From Opitutia bacterium (GTDB taxonomy: Bacteria; Verrucomicrobiota; Verrucomicrobiia; Opitutales; UBA953), in NCBI GenBank assembly GCA_021204635.1, contig JAJPZB010000078.1, positions 1-17,444 on the forward strand: 17,444 nucleotides of DNA. The letters run 5' to 3'. Below the pieces are notes generated by a model. The model searched no databases. It saw nothing but the letters and a program-made list of their open reading frames with translations, and was not told the DNA's origin. The translations under genes and the position numbers were made by a program. Shown here piece by piece: positions 1 through 7,092 of this stretch; positions within the stretch are counted from its first letter, which is position 1, and each line of letters starts with the position of its first letter.

Positions 1-2
1 CC

Positions 3-608
3 ACAACGCTCTACACGACGAGCATTTTCATCGTCGATAAAAAGACCGGCAACTCGACCAACTCGGCAAGAGCGCCCGAGGCGTTTGCCGACGAAGATGG
101 CAAAATCCCGTTCGAGGCTTCGGGCTGGCTTTGCTACTACGAGGGTTGGTTCGGCGTCCCCGAAACCGGTATGTATCGCTTCGTCGGAATGGCTGACGAC
201 GCCATGGCTGTTGGCGTTGACAAGAAAACTGTTCTCTACGCATTTTACCCGCGAGAAGGTCATGGTCCCGCAGTCAACTTTGTCACAGGTTGGGAGCCGA
301 ACAACTGTTGTGGTGTAGGCGGAAACGATGGTTTGGAACTTAGCCTGAGCGGAGTCGGGCAGCGCAAAACTCTCTACAAGGGGTCGTGGTTGCGGCTCGA
401 TGCCAACAGGCGCTACCGCATTCAAGTTATATTTGGGGAAGCATATGGCGGGCTTGCCGGCGCAACGCTCGGCATCCAGAAATATGGTGAAGATAACGAC
501 AACAATTTTCCATTGTTCACGCTCGAGAAAATGGAACCCGACCCCGATTTGAAAATCGACGAAACCGGCATGTACAACACAAGCGCAGTTTTCAGGGCTT
601 TGAAGTAG
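3..608 (+). CDS. PA14-like domain protein, 3' part only
   Basis: This reading frame is open from the left edge of the window and ends at TAG 606-608, so 201 C-terminal residues are visible and the true start lies outside. Visible residues about 38-75 contain a GWLCYYEGWFGVPETGMYRF segment followed by MADDAMAVGVDKK, which is the usual PA14-type pattern of an extracellular sandwich domain (a wall, then P-x-T-G-x-Y-x-F, then a DD and a D-x-K/G turn). A later WLRLDANRRYRIQVIF stretch resembles the closing strands of the same fold. PA14 domains generally bind carbohydrate or sit in secreted and cell-surface proteins; the ligand cannot be told here. The frame is intact to its stop, and the G-rich repeat array starts directly after it. 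I see no transmembrane anchor in the visible part. The domain call is by pattern only. Confidence 0.7.
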   Translation, partial: TTLYTTSIFIVDKKTGNSTNSARAPEAFADEDGKIPFEASGWLCYYEGWFGVPETGMYRFVGMADDAMAVGVDKKTVLYAFYPREGHGPAVNFVTGWEPNNCCGVGGNDGLELSLSGVGQRKTLYKGSWLRLDANRRYRIQVIFGEAYGGLAGATLGIQKYGEDNDNNFPLFTLEKMEPDPDLKIDETGMYNTSAVFRALK

Positions 609-1143
609 TGGGTTGGTGGTGGCAACTGTGTCTGTGGATACGACAACCGTGCCGCGATTGTTGTCACACGGATTTGTTCGGGACTAACGTCCCTCACGAT
701 TGAGGTGAACGGGATTGTGGTAAAAACGGGTTTGTGGCGAGAATGGGGCTGTGGAGAGAATGGGTTGCTGCGGGGTTTCGGTTGGTGGTGAAGCAAGGGA
801 TTGTGGCGAAGTGTTTGCTGTTGGACTTGGGTTAGTGGTGAGACCTTGTCTTTGTTGCGGCGTGGCAGTTGTGGGATGGTGGTGTGATTTGAGTTAGAGG
901 CGTGGAACGGGTCAGTGGCGACATTGAGGGGTTGTGGTAAGACTTGGGTTCGTTGCAGTGGGTTTGCGGCAACTGAGTTAGTTGCGAGGGTCGGGGGGCT
1001 TGAGTTGGTGGTAAAGGCAAGGGATTGTGGCGCTGGGATTGTTGTGAGGATTGGGTTTGTGGCGAGTTGGGTTCGTGGTAGCAACTGGGGCTATGACAGG
1101 GCGAGATGGTGGTGAGGCGAGGGTTGGTGGTGACGGTGGCGGG
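604..1143 (+). repeat. G-rich degenerate repeat array, arm 1 (G-rich on + strand)
   Basis: This non-coding stretch holds about 25 loosely conserved units with core GGGTTNGTGGYG plus 3-7 variable bases, so the period is mostly 16-19 nt. Examples are gggtttgtggcgagaat, gggttagtggtgagacctt and gggtttgtggcgagtt. The sixth core base is the most variable and takes all four bases. Copies differ from one another and the linkers vary in length, so this is neither a CRISPR array nor a clean tandem repeat. Long open frames on both strands here encode only low-complexity six-residue repeats and I regard them as non-coding. The 40-nt inverted element at 663-702 is embedded in the array. Confidence 0.85.
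663..702 (+). repeat. 40-nt dispersed inverted element, copy 1
   Basis: This 40-nt sequence recurs as its reverse complement at 17046-17085 with one mismatch (position 668). It contains GGGAC-TAAC-GTCCC (680-693), a five-base stem with a four-base loop. Such a short, near-identical, hairpin-containing, dispersed element resembles a REP-type repeat in style. No REP-associated transposase is present in the window, so that assignment is inference. Confidence 0.8.
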
Positions 1144-1176
1144 GTTGAAATTACATCGCGTATGCAATACGTAATT

Positions 1177-1263
1177 CTCCCGCTAAGTTAGCGGGAGGGG
1201 ACCACGATAGTGGTGAGGGTGTCCGTTGAACGTCGCCTGACTCCGCTCCTCACCACCAACCCA
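1177..1263 (+). repeat. Dispersed hairpin element, copy 1
   Basis: The element starts with a perfect palindrome (1177-1197): CTCCCGCTAA, one central G, then the complementary arm. A second small stem follows, CCAC-GATA-GTGG (1202-1213). About 18 nt later comes a conserved tail, CGTCGCCTGACTC (1231-1243), running into C-rich repeat units. The same order recurs at 16944-17034. It sits exactly where the repeat arrays switch from G-rich to C-rich on the + strand. Confidence 0.85.
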
Positions 1264-1374
1264 AGTTCCACCACTAACCCCTACGAAAAATCTTCACCAC
1301 AAACTCTCCCGCCACTAACCCAACCCGCAACAAACCCGGCTCCCACCACCAACCCAATTCCCTCCACTAACCCG
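1251..1374 (-). repeat. C-rich arm 1 (same unit family, inverted)
   Basis: Units of the form CCACCACCAACCC and CCACTAACCC are the reverse complement of the core in the preceding G-rich arm. Together the two arms form a very long, imperfect inverted repeat around the hairpin element. The arm overlaps the last codons of the polyvalent gene, whose stop lies inside it. Confidence 0.85.
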
Positions 1375-4300
1375 CTTTGTGGTGGTGGGTTGGTGGTAAA
1401 AATGGGTTGGTGGTGAGATCTTTGGGTGTCGGTGCGACAAACGCCATGACACCACTTTCCCAGCACGCTTCGCAACAGCGTCCCTCACTTCCTGCGGCGC
1501 TTTCGCCGCATACTCCCGCATTTTCCCAAAAAGTTCAGGTGCATTATCACGCGTCCACGCATATGTCGCGTGCCAGCCGAGCTCGTGCAACACCGTGTCT
1601 ATCCGCGAGTTCTCCCTCACCACTATCTCCCCTGTCGCGGGGTTAAACCAACCCATAGTCCCGCCGTTCTCGTCTCTCAGCCACCTGTGCGCGTCAACCA
1701 CTCTCGCGTCATTTTCGCCGTAAAACACATAGTTCGTTCCTTGCGAATAGTCCCCTCTCCCGTGCGACGCCGCAGGGAACGTGTGCCCTATAAAGCCCGC
1801 CTCCCGCAACAGCTCGCTAATCAGCCTCGGACCATTCTTCTGCGTCCTCGCAATCTCGTTTTTCGCGTAGTTGTGCAGTTGCTTTGGCGACATCGGTTTA
1901 GACGCGTAAAGAATCTCGTTCTTATCTTTCTCCGACGTAAACCGCAGTATATTCTTCTTCACCACGGCAATAAACCGCTCCCATTGTTCCTCCGTCAGCG
2001 GCGTGTTCCATTCAAGCAACTCCGCGTTATCGTCAAAATCAAGCGTGTAAATGTGATGCACATCGGTTTCTACTCCCAATGATTTAAGAATTTCATAAAA
2101 AATCCGTTCCGTTTCTGGAATTGCCTCTTCTATTACTTGTCTTTGAATTTCAACATCTTCTTCTCTTGTAGCCACAAATCTTTTCAAACCTTCCAAATCT
2201 TCATCGCTTAAATCTCCAAGCTTAATATGACGCTCTAACTCACCTTTTTTAGCTTTAAGAAAAGAAGTGTCTCTGTCGTAGGTGTCGCGTCGTCCTTCCA
2301 CGATACTCTTAAAATACGCACGTACGTCGCGCCCTGACACAAAGTCGTCAAATGCCACGTCCATTATCCTACCAAAAGAAAAATAACCCTTTGGTGCTTT
2401 CCCGCTATTTTCAATCTCCTCGACAGCTTCGTAAAATTTATCAGAAAGCTTATAACGCTTTCCGTTACGCCCCGGCACCGCATACATCTTTGCGATTCCC
2501 CACTTGCTCGTCGCATAGAACCCCCAGCCATACGCCTGCGCCCCCTCGCCAGTGCCGATAAAGTTCGCGTCAAACCCGCCAAGCGGATTCCCGGGAATCG
2601 CCGCCCATCTCGCCCCGCTGCCCGTGTAGGCGCGCTGATAACGGATAGCGTCGCGCGCCATTTGCCAGCGGATATGGTTGATGATACTCGCGTCCTTCCC
2701 GTCATAAATCACAAAGATATTCCAAAGCCTGTGCCCGATAAATCCTGCCTCGCTCAGAACGTCGCTTATATATAATTCTTTGCCGTCTTTACCTATGATA
2801 ATGCCATATCTGTCATGCAGTTCTTTCACTGTCGGCGGCTCTTCTAACGACAACAGTTTATCGACGATGTTGATGTTAACATCTGCTTTTTCCTCAATTA
2901 CCTTCTTTACCTTGCCCCATTGCTCGTTTGTAAGTTGCGCATTATAGTCAAGCACTTTCGACCCATGGAAAAGCACGGTATATAGGTTTCTCGCCCCATG
3001 CGGGAACATGCTGTTTATGCGCGGGTTTTTAACAGCTTCCTCAAAGTTCTTCTTAAATAGCGGAATTTCTTTTTTTATTATCGTATCGATTACTTTCAGC
3101 TGTTCTTTCAGTTCCTTTATCTCTCCGCTAAGTTGGTCGCTTGCTTTTCGGTATTTGACTTGCGCTTCTTTTGTGTATTCGTCGTCAAACATCACCAGCG
3201 CAAAATCGCTCGGGTGCCTATCAATAAACGCGTCGTGTGCCTTCTTGTCCTTCTTGCTTAAGTCGGCAAGCTCCTTCTTCTCACGCAGGCTCGAGTTAAC
3301 CTCGTTCCGCTGTAACTCGTAAGAATGCGTTATTTCTCTGTCAATTTCCTCGTTGGCTTCATCAATGCTGAAATGCTCGTAATACTTATCTGTTATCCTG
3401 TTTACGTCCTCATGGAAATTATTCCTAAACATGTCCGCCGCCTTATACGCAATTCCTTTAAGCGAGAATATATCTCTGCTATCGCGTATATGCGCTCCTA
3501 TCGCGCTCTTAATGTCGACAAAACGCTTTCTCCGCAAATCCCAATCCCCTAATGGTATATTCGCATAGTATTCTGCCATTTCTTTGTCTAACGTCACATA
3601 GAATCCGCGACCAATCGACTGCGCTCCTTCTCCCATGCCTATCTTGCCCTTATTGAATTTCCCATACGGCGCTCCAACCTCCTCAGGAAACGACCACGGA
3701 CTTCCGTGCATAGCCAAAATAATGTCGCCCAAAACTTTTTTGTTGACATTTATAATTCCACGGTCAATATCAGACACATCCTTATCAGTAAGGAACTCCT
3801 GACGCTCGAGAATTTCGAGAATCTCAGGAATCGGAACCTTTTTCTTTTCGGTTTCGCTATTTTTGGGCTCCGCCTGTGATTTGAGCTGTGCCGATTCCCA
3901 AAAGTGGCGAAACCTTTTTGTATCCGCATACAACAGCTTGTTGTTGCGCATCCAATGCCCCATGCCAGTTGTCCCTTTGCCATAAACACTCGCGATATTG
4001 TTTATTTCATACCCTGTACTGTCTTCTATCTTCGACAAGTGGATAGCCACGACCGCATTATTACCGCCATCGCTATCCACAATCTCAGTTAAAACAACAA
4101 TAGCATCGCCGACTTTATTCTCTTCCTTATTATTCTCTTTCCCTGCTTCCTTCTGCTTTTCTTCCTGCTTCTCCCTATATAACGATTTAAATACAGCGAT
4201 AGGATTGTCGATGTTATCTAAAAGCTTCCGCAGTTCGGAGATGGGAACATGGTGCTTCCCGTTCGTAACCTTATCCAAAACATTCTTGTTTATCATGACA

Positions 4301-4833
4301 GGAAGGTTTGGTGCTCCAAGCAGTTGCAACACAACAGGGGTTCTATTCAAAACCGTTATTTGCGCCTTCTCTGCAATTTTACCTGCTTCATAAACATCGA
4401 GCGCTTTGTTCCAATCCGCCTGCTCTTGCTCCATAATCATGAACTTCATCGCACTATTGAAGTCCTGCTCATACTTCTCCCGTGCCTCCCGCACTTCTGC
4501 AAGCTTCCTGTTAAACGCCTCATTCCCCAAAATAGACACCTTCACCCCGGGCAACCAATCAGACACCGCACTGAGAATAAGCTCATTGTCCCCACGCTCC
4601 AAAGTCCGCACATCTCGCTCTGCGTTCACATCTTCGTTCTGGAAAGCAAACTTCGGGCTTTCAAGCGTCCTCGGCTCAACCTTTCCAAGCATATCCGTCG
4701 TCTCGTCTGTTCCTTCCCACAGCTTTCCATAGTCCTTGCTATAAAATGTCTTCGGGTCAACTCCCACTAACGCATTTCCCGCATTTCCTGCCACCACCGA
4801 GCCATTTCTCGCCACTAACCCAAGCTCCACCAC
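1315..4833 (-). CDS. Phage-type polyvalent protein: MuF_C-like + two ART-PolyVal-like domains + HELGWH motif (probably truncated)
   Basis: The open frame codes for 1172 residues. Residues about 158-312 (ITVLNRTPVVLQLLGAPNLP, later NNIASVYGKG) match the MuF C-terminal domain, a BECR-fold candidate toxin/nuclease domain of phage proteins. Residues about 374-715 (AMHGSPW, GKIGMGEGAQSIGRGFY, later SEAGFIGH) and about 735-1045 (IGTGEGAQAYGWGFYAT, later REAGFIGH) are two ADP-ribosyltransferase-like domains of the kind found in phage polyvalent proteins. HELGWH (1083-1088), a metallopeptidase-like motif, comes just before the end. Such proteins are normally delivered with phage DNA or encoded by prophages. 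No portal, terminase or tail gene is near. The listed start is GTG inside a repeat unit (an in-frame stop lies at 4852), and the last ~45 residues are repeat-encoded, so both ends look artificial; the native part is about residues 25-1126. The middle is A+T-richer than its neighbours, which suggests transfer. Activity is not established. Confidence 0.75.
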   Translation of the reverse strand: MVELGLVARNGSVVAGNAGNALVGVDPKTFYSKDYGKLWEGTDETTDMLGKVEPRTLESPKFAFQNEDVNAERDVRTLERGDNELILSAVSDWLPGVKVSILGNEAFNRKLAEVREAREKYEQDFNSAMKFMIMEQEQADWNKALDVYEAGKIAEKAQITVLNRTPVVLQLLGAPNLPVMINKNVLDKVTNGKHHVPISELRKLLDNIDNPIAVFKSLYREKQEEKQKEAGKENNKEENKVGDAIVVLTEIVDSDGGNNAVVAIHLSKIEDSTGYEINNIASVYGKGTTGMGHWMRNNKLLYADTKRFRHFWESAQLKSQAEPKNSETEKKKVPIPEILEILERQEFLTDKDVSDIDRGIINVNKKVLGDIILAMHGSPWSFPEEVGAPYGKFNKGKIGMGEGAQSIGRGFYVTLDKEMAEYYANIPLGDWDLRRKRFVDIKSAIGAHIRDSRDIFSLKGIAYKAADMFRNNFHEDVNRITDKYYEHFSIDEANEEIDREITHSYELQRNEVNSSLREKKELADLSKKDKKAHDAFIDRHPSDFALVMFDDEYTKEAQVKYRKASDQLSGEIKELKEQLKVIDTIIKKEIPLFKKNFEEAVKNPRINSMFPHGARNLYTVLFHGSKVLDYNAQLTNEQWGKVKKVIEEKADVNINIVDKLLSLEEPPTVKELHDRYGIIIGKDGKELYISDVLSEAGFIGHRLWNIFVIYDGKDASIINHIRWQMARDAIRYQRAYTGSGARWAAIPGNPLGGFDANFIGTGEGAQAYGWGFYATSKWGIAKMYAVPGRNGKRYKLSDKFYEAVEEIENSGKAPKGYFSFGRIMDVAFDDFVSGRDVRAYFKSIVEGRRDTYDRDTSFLKAKKGELERHIKLGDLSDEDLEGLKRFVATREEDVEIQRQVIEEAIPETERIFYEILKSLGVETDVHHIYTLDFDDNAELLEWNTPLTEEQWERFIAVVKKNILRFTSEKDKNEILYASKPMSPKQLHNYAKNEIARTQKNGPRLISELLREAGFIGHTFPAASHGRGDYSQGTNYVFYGENDARVVDAHRWLRDENGGTMGWFNPATGEIVVRENSRIDTVLHELGWHATYAWTRDNAPELFGKMREYAAKAPQEVRDAVAKRAGKVVSWRLSHRHPKISPPTHFYHQPTTTKRVSGGNWVGGGSRVCCGLG
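1379..1422 (+). repeat. Short G-rich arm inside the 3' end of the polyvalent gene
   Basis: Here the units turn back to G-rich on the + strand (ggtggtgggttggtggtaaa and gggttggtggtgagatc). The abrupt C-to-G switch is at about 1375-1379. On the minus strand this DNA is translated as the low-complexity end of the large polyvalent protein, which suggests that the gene's original 3' end was replaced by repeat DNA. Confidence 0.75.
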
Positions 4834-4899
4834 CGACCCAAATTTCCACCACTAAGCCACCTCCTTCGCCTGCCACCGACCCGCCACCACTAACCCGCG
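4763..4899 (-). repeat. C-rich repeat arm upstream of and into the polyvalent gene
   Basis: Units such as ccactaacccaagctccacc and ccaccgaccc cover the first ~24 codons of the polyvalent open frame and the DNA upstream. In the gene's own direction these are G-rich units (GGGTCGGTGGTGGAGCTT, GGGTTAGTGGCGAGAAAT), translated as Gly/Val/Ala/Asn-rich sequence. With the G-rich arm at 1379-1422 they bracket the gene as inverted arms. Confidence 0.8.
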
Positions 4900-4903
4900 T
4901 CAT

Positions 4904-4937
4904 TGTCGTGGTATGTGGCGTGGGGTTGGTGGTGGCG
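4904..4937 (+). repeat. Short G-rich arm abutting the DUF5069 stop
   Basis: The sequence gtggcgtggggttggtggtggcg switches orientation relative to the preceding C-rich arm and ends directly at the TGA stop of the DUF5069 gene (4938-4940 on the minus strand). It would be the first transcribed sequence after that gene. Confidence 0.65.
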
Positions 4938-5417
4938 TCAGGGGATTCTGCCTTCGTCGAAATCGATCATGTCGGCGAAGGAGATGATGTCGGTGCGGTC
5001 GAGCGCCTCCATTTTTTTCTTGGCGGCGTCGAGAGATTCCCGCCCCATTTCGCTCATTCCCTTTTGGACGATCTCGCGATTCCATTTTGCGACACGGAGG
5101 TCTTTCGGGAAAATTGCGAGCAGGCGCGCGTCAAGGTCGTCGTCGCTCGTGGCGTTTTTCACAGCGTCGATAACGGCTTGTGGCTCGACGCCGAGGTGCA
5201 TGCACAAAAATCTGTCGAAGCCCTTGCAGAAATTTCGCCGGTATGATTTTGGGAGCGTTCCGGCGAGGTGTTTCCTGATTTTCGCGATGAAGCGTGGCAG
5301 GTGGAGAAGCCCCGTTGCGCGGTGCGGAATGTATGGCGACGGCAAGTCAAGGCAAATTTCGCCTGTCGCAGTGCTGAACAAAATCTGCGGATCGTCTGTC
5401 GGCGTCGGCTTTATCAT
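4938..5417 (-). CDS. DUF5069 family protein
   Basis: This codes for 159 residues if translation starts at ATG 5417-5415. I prefer that start to the upstream one at 5504 because the extra 29 residues would overlap the preceding gene and are low-complexity, and because DUF5069 proteins are usually about 150 residues. Recognisable parts are LHLPRFIAKIRKHLAGTLP, then the NFCKGFDRFLCMHLGVEPQ block, then a helical C-terminus; this matches the family pattern PR-x-x-x-K-x-R-x-x-L-x-GTL followed by a cysteine-containing block. No biochemical function is established for the family as far as I know. It has no signal peptide and is probably cytoplasmic. It is the last gene of the leftward transport operon, 25 nt after the lipoprotein gene, so it is probably co-transcribed, but a role in lipid transport would be a guess. 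Confidence 0.75.
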   Translation of the reverse strand: MIKPTPTDDPQILFSTATGEICLDLPSPYIPHRATGLLHLPRFIAKIRKHLAGTLPKSYRRNFCKGFDRFLCMHLGVEPQAVIDAVKNATSDDDLDARLLAIFPKDLRVAKWNREIVQKGMSEMGRESLDAAKKKMEALDRTDIISFADMIDFDEGRIP

Positions 5418-5442
5418 TTTCCGGATTGTTGCGGGGCGACGC

Positions 5443-6018
5443 TCAGTCGGAGATTTTTTCTGCGGTGGCGGCGGCGAGAGCGTCCACGGCGCGCGCAACA
5501 GCATTGATGTATGCGTCTATGCCTGAGCCCTGCGTCGGGATTGATTGTTGGAAATAAAATGCGTGTTCGTTGCCGGATTTGCCTTCGCGGAAAATTTCCA
5601 CATAGGCGACGATTTCCACGTCACCACCGAGAACGCCGTCGAGCCGCATAATCGCGATTGAGACAGAATCTTTGATTTTTGCGTCGGGCGAATTTTTCTT
5701 CACGTGCGCGGCGATCTGCAGCGGAAGCGTGCGCTTGATCGTGCTCGAAAGCGGTTCTGCCCAGAGATTGCGCTCGTCAAGAGTTATTTTCCCGTCGCTG
5801 CCCCGCTCTGCGATTTGCTGGTTGTAGAGGTATTCGGGGAAAGTGATTTTGCCGAGCGGCACGACGGGGACTTCGCCCGCGGGCACTGCGATTTCCGCCG
5901 GCAGCGTGCGAAATGTCTTCACTTCCTTTGGTGGCGAGAAGAATTTGCACGAGGCAGTTGTCGCCACAACAATCGCGGCAAGGAGGAAGAGAGCGAAATT
6001 TTTGATTTTTTTGTTCAT
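5443..6018 (-). CDS. PqiC/YmbA-like ABC-transport auxiliary lipoprotein
   Basis: The 191-residue product has a positively charged N-terminus, a hydrophobic stretch (FALFLLAAIVVATTASC) and a lipobox-type cysteine at residue 24, so it should be exported and lipidated. The body contains FPEYLYNQQIAER followed by an acidic turn and LWAEPLSSTIKRTL, the hallmark order of the ABC-type transport auxiliary component (PqiC/YmbA) family, whose members attach to the outer membrane and partner MCE-domain proteins. It lies 38 nt downstream of the mlaD-like gene and 25 nt upstream of the DUF5069 gene, as expected for the outer-membrane partner of the same lipid-transport complex. There is no obvious Shine-Dalgarno sequence; the start context is ccgaaATG. 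Assignment to this family is fairly secure, the exact partner less so. Confidence 0.85.
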   Translation of the reverse strand: MNKKIKNFALFLLAAIVVATTASCKFFSPPKEVKTFRTLPAEIAVPAGEVPVVPLGKITFPEYLYNQQIAERGSDGKITLDERNLWAEPLSSTIKRTLPLQIAAHVKKNSPDAKIKDSVSIAIMRLDGVLGGDVEIVAYVEIFREGKSGNEHAFYFQQSIPTQGSGIDAYINAVARAVDALAAATAEKISD

Positions 6019-6056
6019 TTCGGAAATTGGGGATTTGGGGTTTGTTGTCGTGAAAT

Positions 6057-7073
6057 TTATTCTTCGGCAGTCTCGACGCCGATCAGAAGCGCGTTAGGAT
6101 TGCGGCGCAGGAAGTTCGAGAGATCGCGAATCGAGCGCGCGGCGGCATTTATTTGCTCGAGCGCGTCGGAGAGGTCGCGGTTGAGCACGCCGTTTCTCGG
6201 CTCGAGCATTGCGCGGACGGCGGCGAGCGTGTCGTTCAATTCTTCAAGCGTTTTGCGAAAATCTTGCGAGACGGCTTGGAGTTCTGTGGCGACGGGCTCG
6301 GCGTTGGCGTCGATTTTTCCCGTAAGAGAATCCAAGTGCTGCGCAATGTTTGCGACGTTCGCGAATGCTTTGTCGAGCTCGGGATCTTGGAGAATTTTGT
6401 TGAGAGAATCTGTCGCCGAGACAACGTTGTCGCTTATTTTCTTGACTTCAATCTGCGCGAGCGCGCTGTCGATTTTTTCAATCGCGTCGGAAATTTGCAT
6501 GCTAATTGTCTTGTAATCGATTTCCGCGAAGCCCTCCAAAATTGTCGAAACGGAGTTGAAAAGCTGGACGGTGCTCGACGGCAGGGTCGGGATCTCGAAG
6601 TACTCGTTTTTGCCGTTGCCGCGCATTACGCATGGCGTGCCGGGGAAAAAGTCGAGCTCGACGTAGAGCATTCCGGTTAGGATGTTCGCTGTCTGGACGC
6701 GCGCCCGCAGCCCGTGTTGTATCGCAAACACGCCGTAATCTTTGCGCGACATACTCGTGCCCGCGCGCACCGGAATGAATTGATCGACGTAGTTTTTGTC
6801 GAGTTCGAGAACGATGGGCATCGTGTATTTGTCCGGCTGCGTCGAATCGAGCGCCTGAATGCGTATTTCGCGCACCACGCCAATTTTCACGCCTTTGAAT
6901 TTGACTTCGGAATTTACGCTCAGGCCGTTGATCGAATCCTGCGTATAAATCATGCACAGCACGTTTTGCTGCGTGAACGAAATCGAGCTGTATGAAACTA
7001 TCGCGATGATCATCAAGGCGATTGCGCCCGCGATGAAGACGCCGATGAGAGATTTGTTGACTGGCTGGCTCAT
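6057..7073 (-). CDS. mlaD: MlaD/PqiB-like MCE-domain lipid transport protein
   Basis: The 338-residue product has a single N-terminal membrane helix (about residues 9-28, LIGVFIAGAIALMIIAIVSY) and then an MCE domain (about 37-135) with INGLSVNSEVKFKGVKIGVV, the typical G-L-x-x-x-x-x-V-x-x-x-G-V-x-V-G core. The remainder is mostly helical, including an IEKIDSALAQIEVKKI region and a C-terminal ARSIRDLSNFLRRNP segment, as in MCE proteins that form a tunnel or needle across the periplasm. MCE proteins carry phospholipids between inner and outer membrane in complex with an MlaE permease and an MlaF ATPase, both encoded directly upstream. The gap to the ATPase gene is 19 nt. Whether the system is MlaD-like or PqiB-like cannot be settled here: one MCE domain favours MlaD, while the PqiC-like lipoprotein next door favours a hybrid. 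Confidence 0.88.
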   Translation of the reverse strand: MSQPVNKSLIGVFIAGAIALMIIAIVSYSSISFTQQNVLCMIYTQDSINGLSVNSEVKFKGVKIGVVREIRIQALDSTQPDKYTMPIVLELDKNYVDQFIPVRAGTSMSRKDYGVFAIQHGLRARVQTANILTGMLYVELDFFPGTPCVMRGNGKNEYFEIPTLPSSTVQLFNSVSTILEGFAEIDYKTISMQISDAIEKIDSALAQIEVKKISDNVVSATDSLNKILQDPELDKAFANVANIAQHLDSLTGKIDANAEPVATELQAVSQDFRKTLEELNDTLAAVRAMLEPRNGVLNRDLSDALEQINAAARSIRDLSNFLRRNPNALLIGVETAEE

Positions 7074-7092
7074 TGTTGAAACGGGAAATTTT

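Noticed and set aside
604..1143. CRISPR array
   Set aside because: The units are too degenerate and too short, the linkers are 3-7 nt rather than spacers of constant length, and no cas gene is present.
422..1167. Minus-strand open frames (220 and 111 residues) across the first repeat arm
   Set aside because: They encode only low-complexity six-residue repeats rich in Thr, Asn and Pro from the repeat units, have no recognisable domain and overlap the PA14 gene and the hairpin region.
1315..4899. Diversity-generating retroelement or integron cassette
   Set aside because: No reverse transcriptase, template/variable repeat pair, integrase or attC-type site is seen.
4746..5526. Plus-strand open frames (166 and 207 residues) opposite the DUF5069 and lipoprotein genes
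   Set aside because: They mirror well-supported minus-strand genes in other frames and show no family signature.
5955..5985. 15-nt match between the lipoprotein signal sequence and DNA near 650
   Set aside because: Short, could occur by chance in this window, and explained by hydrophobic codons (AAIVVATT).
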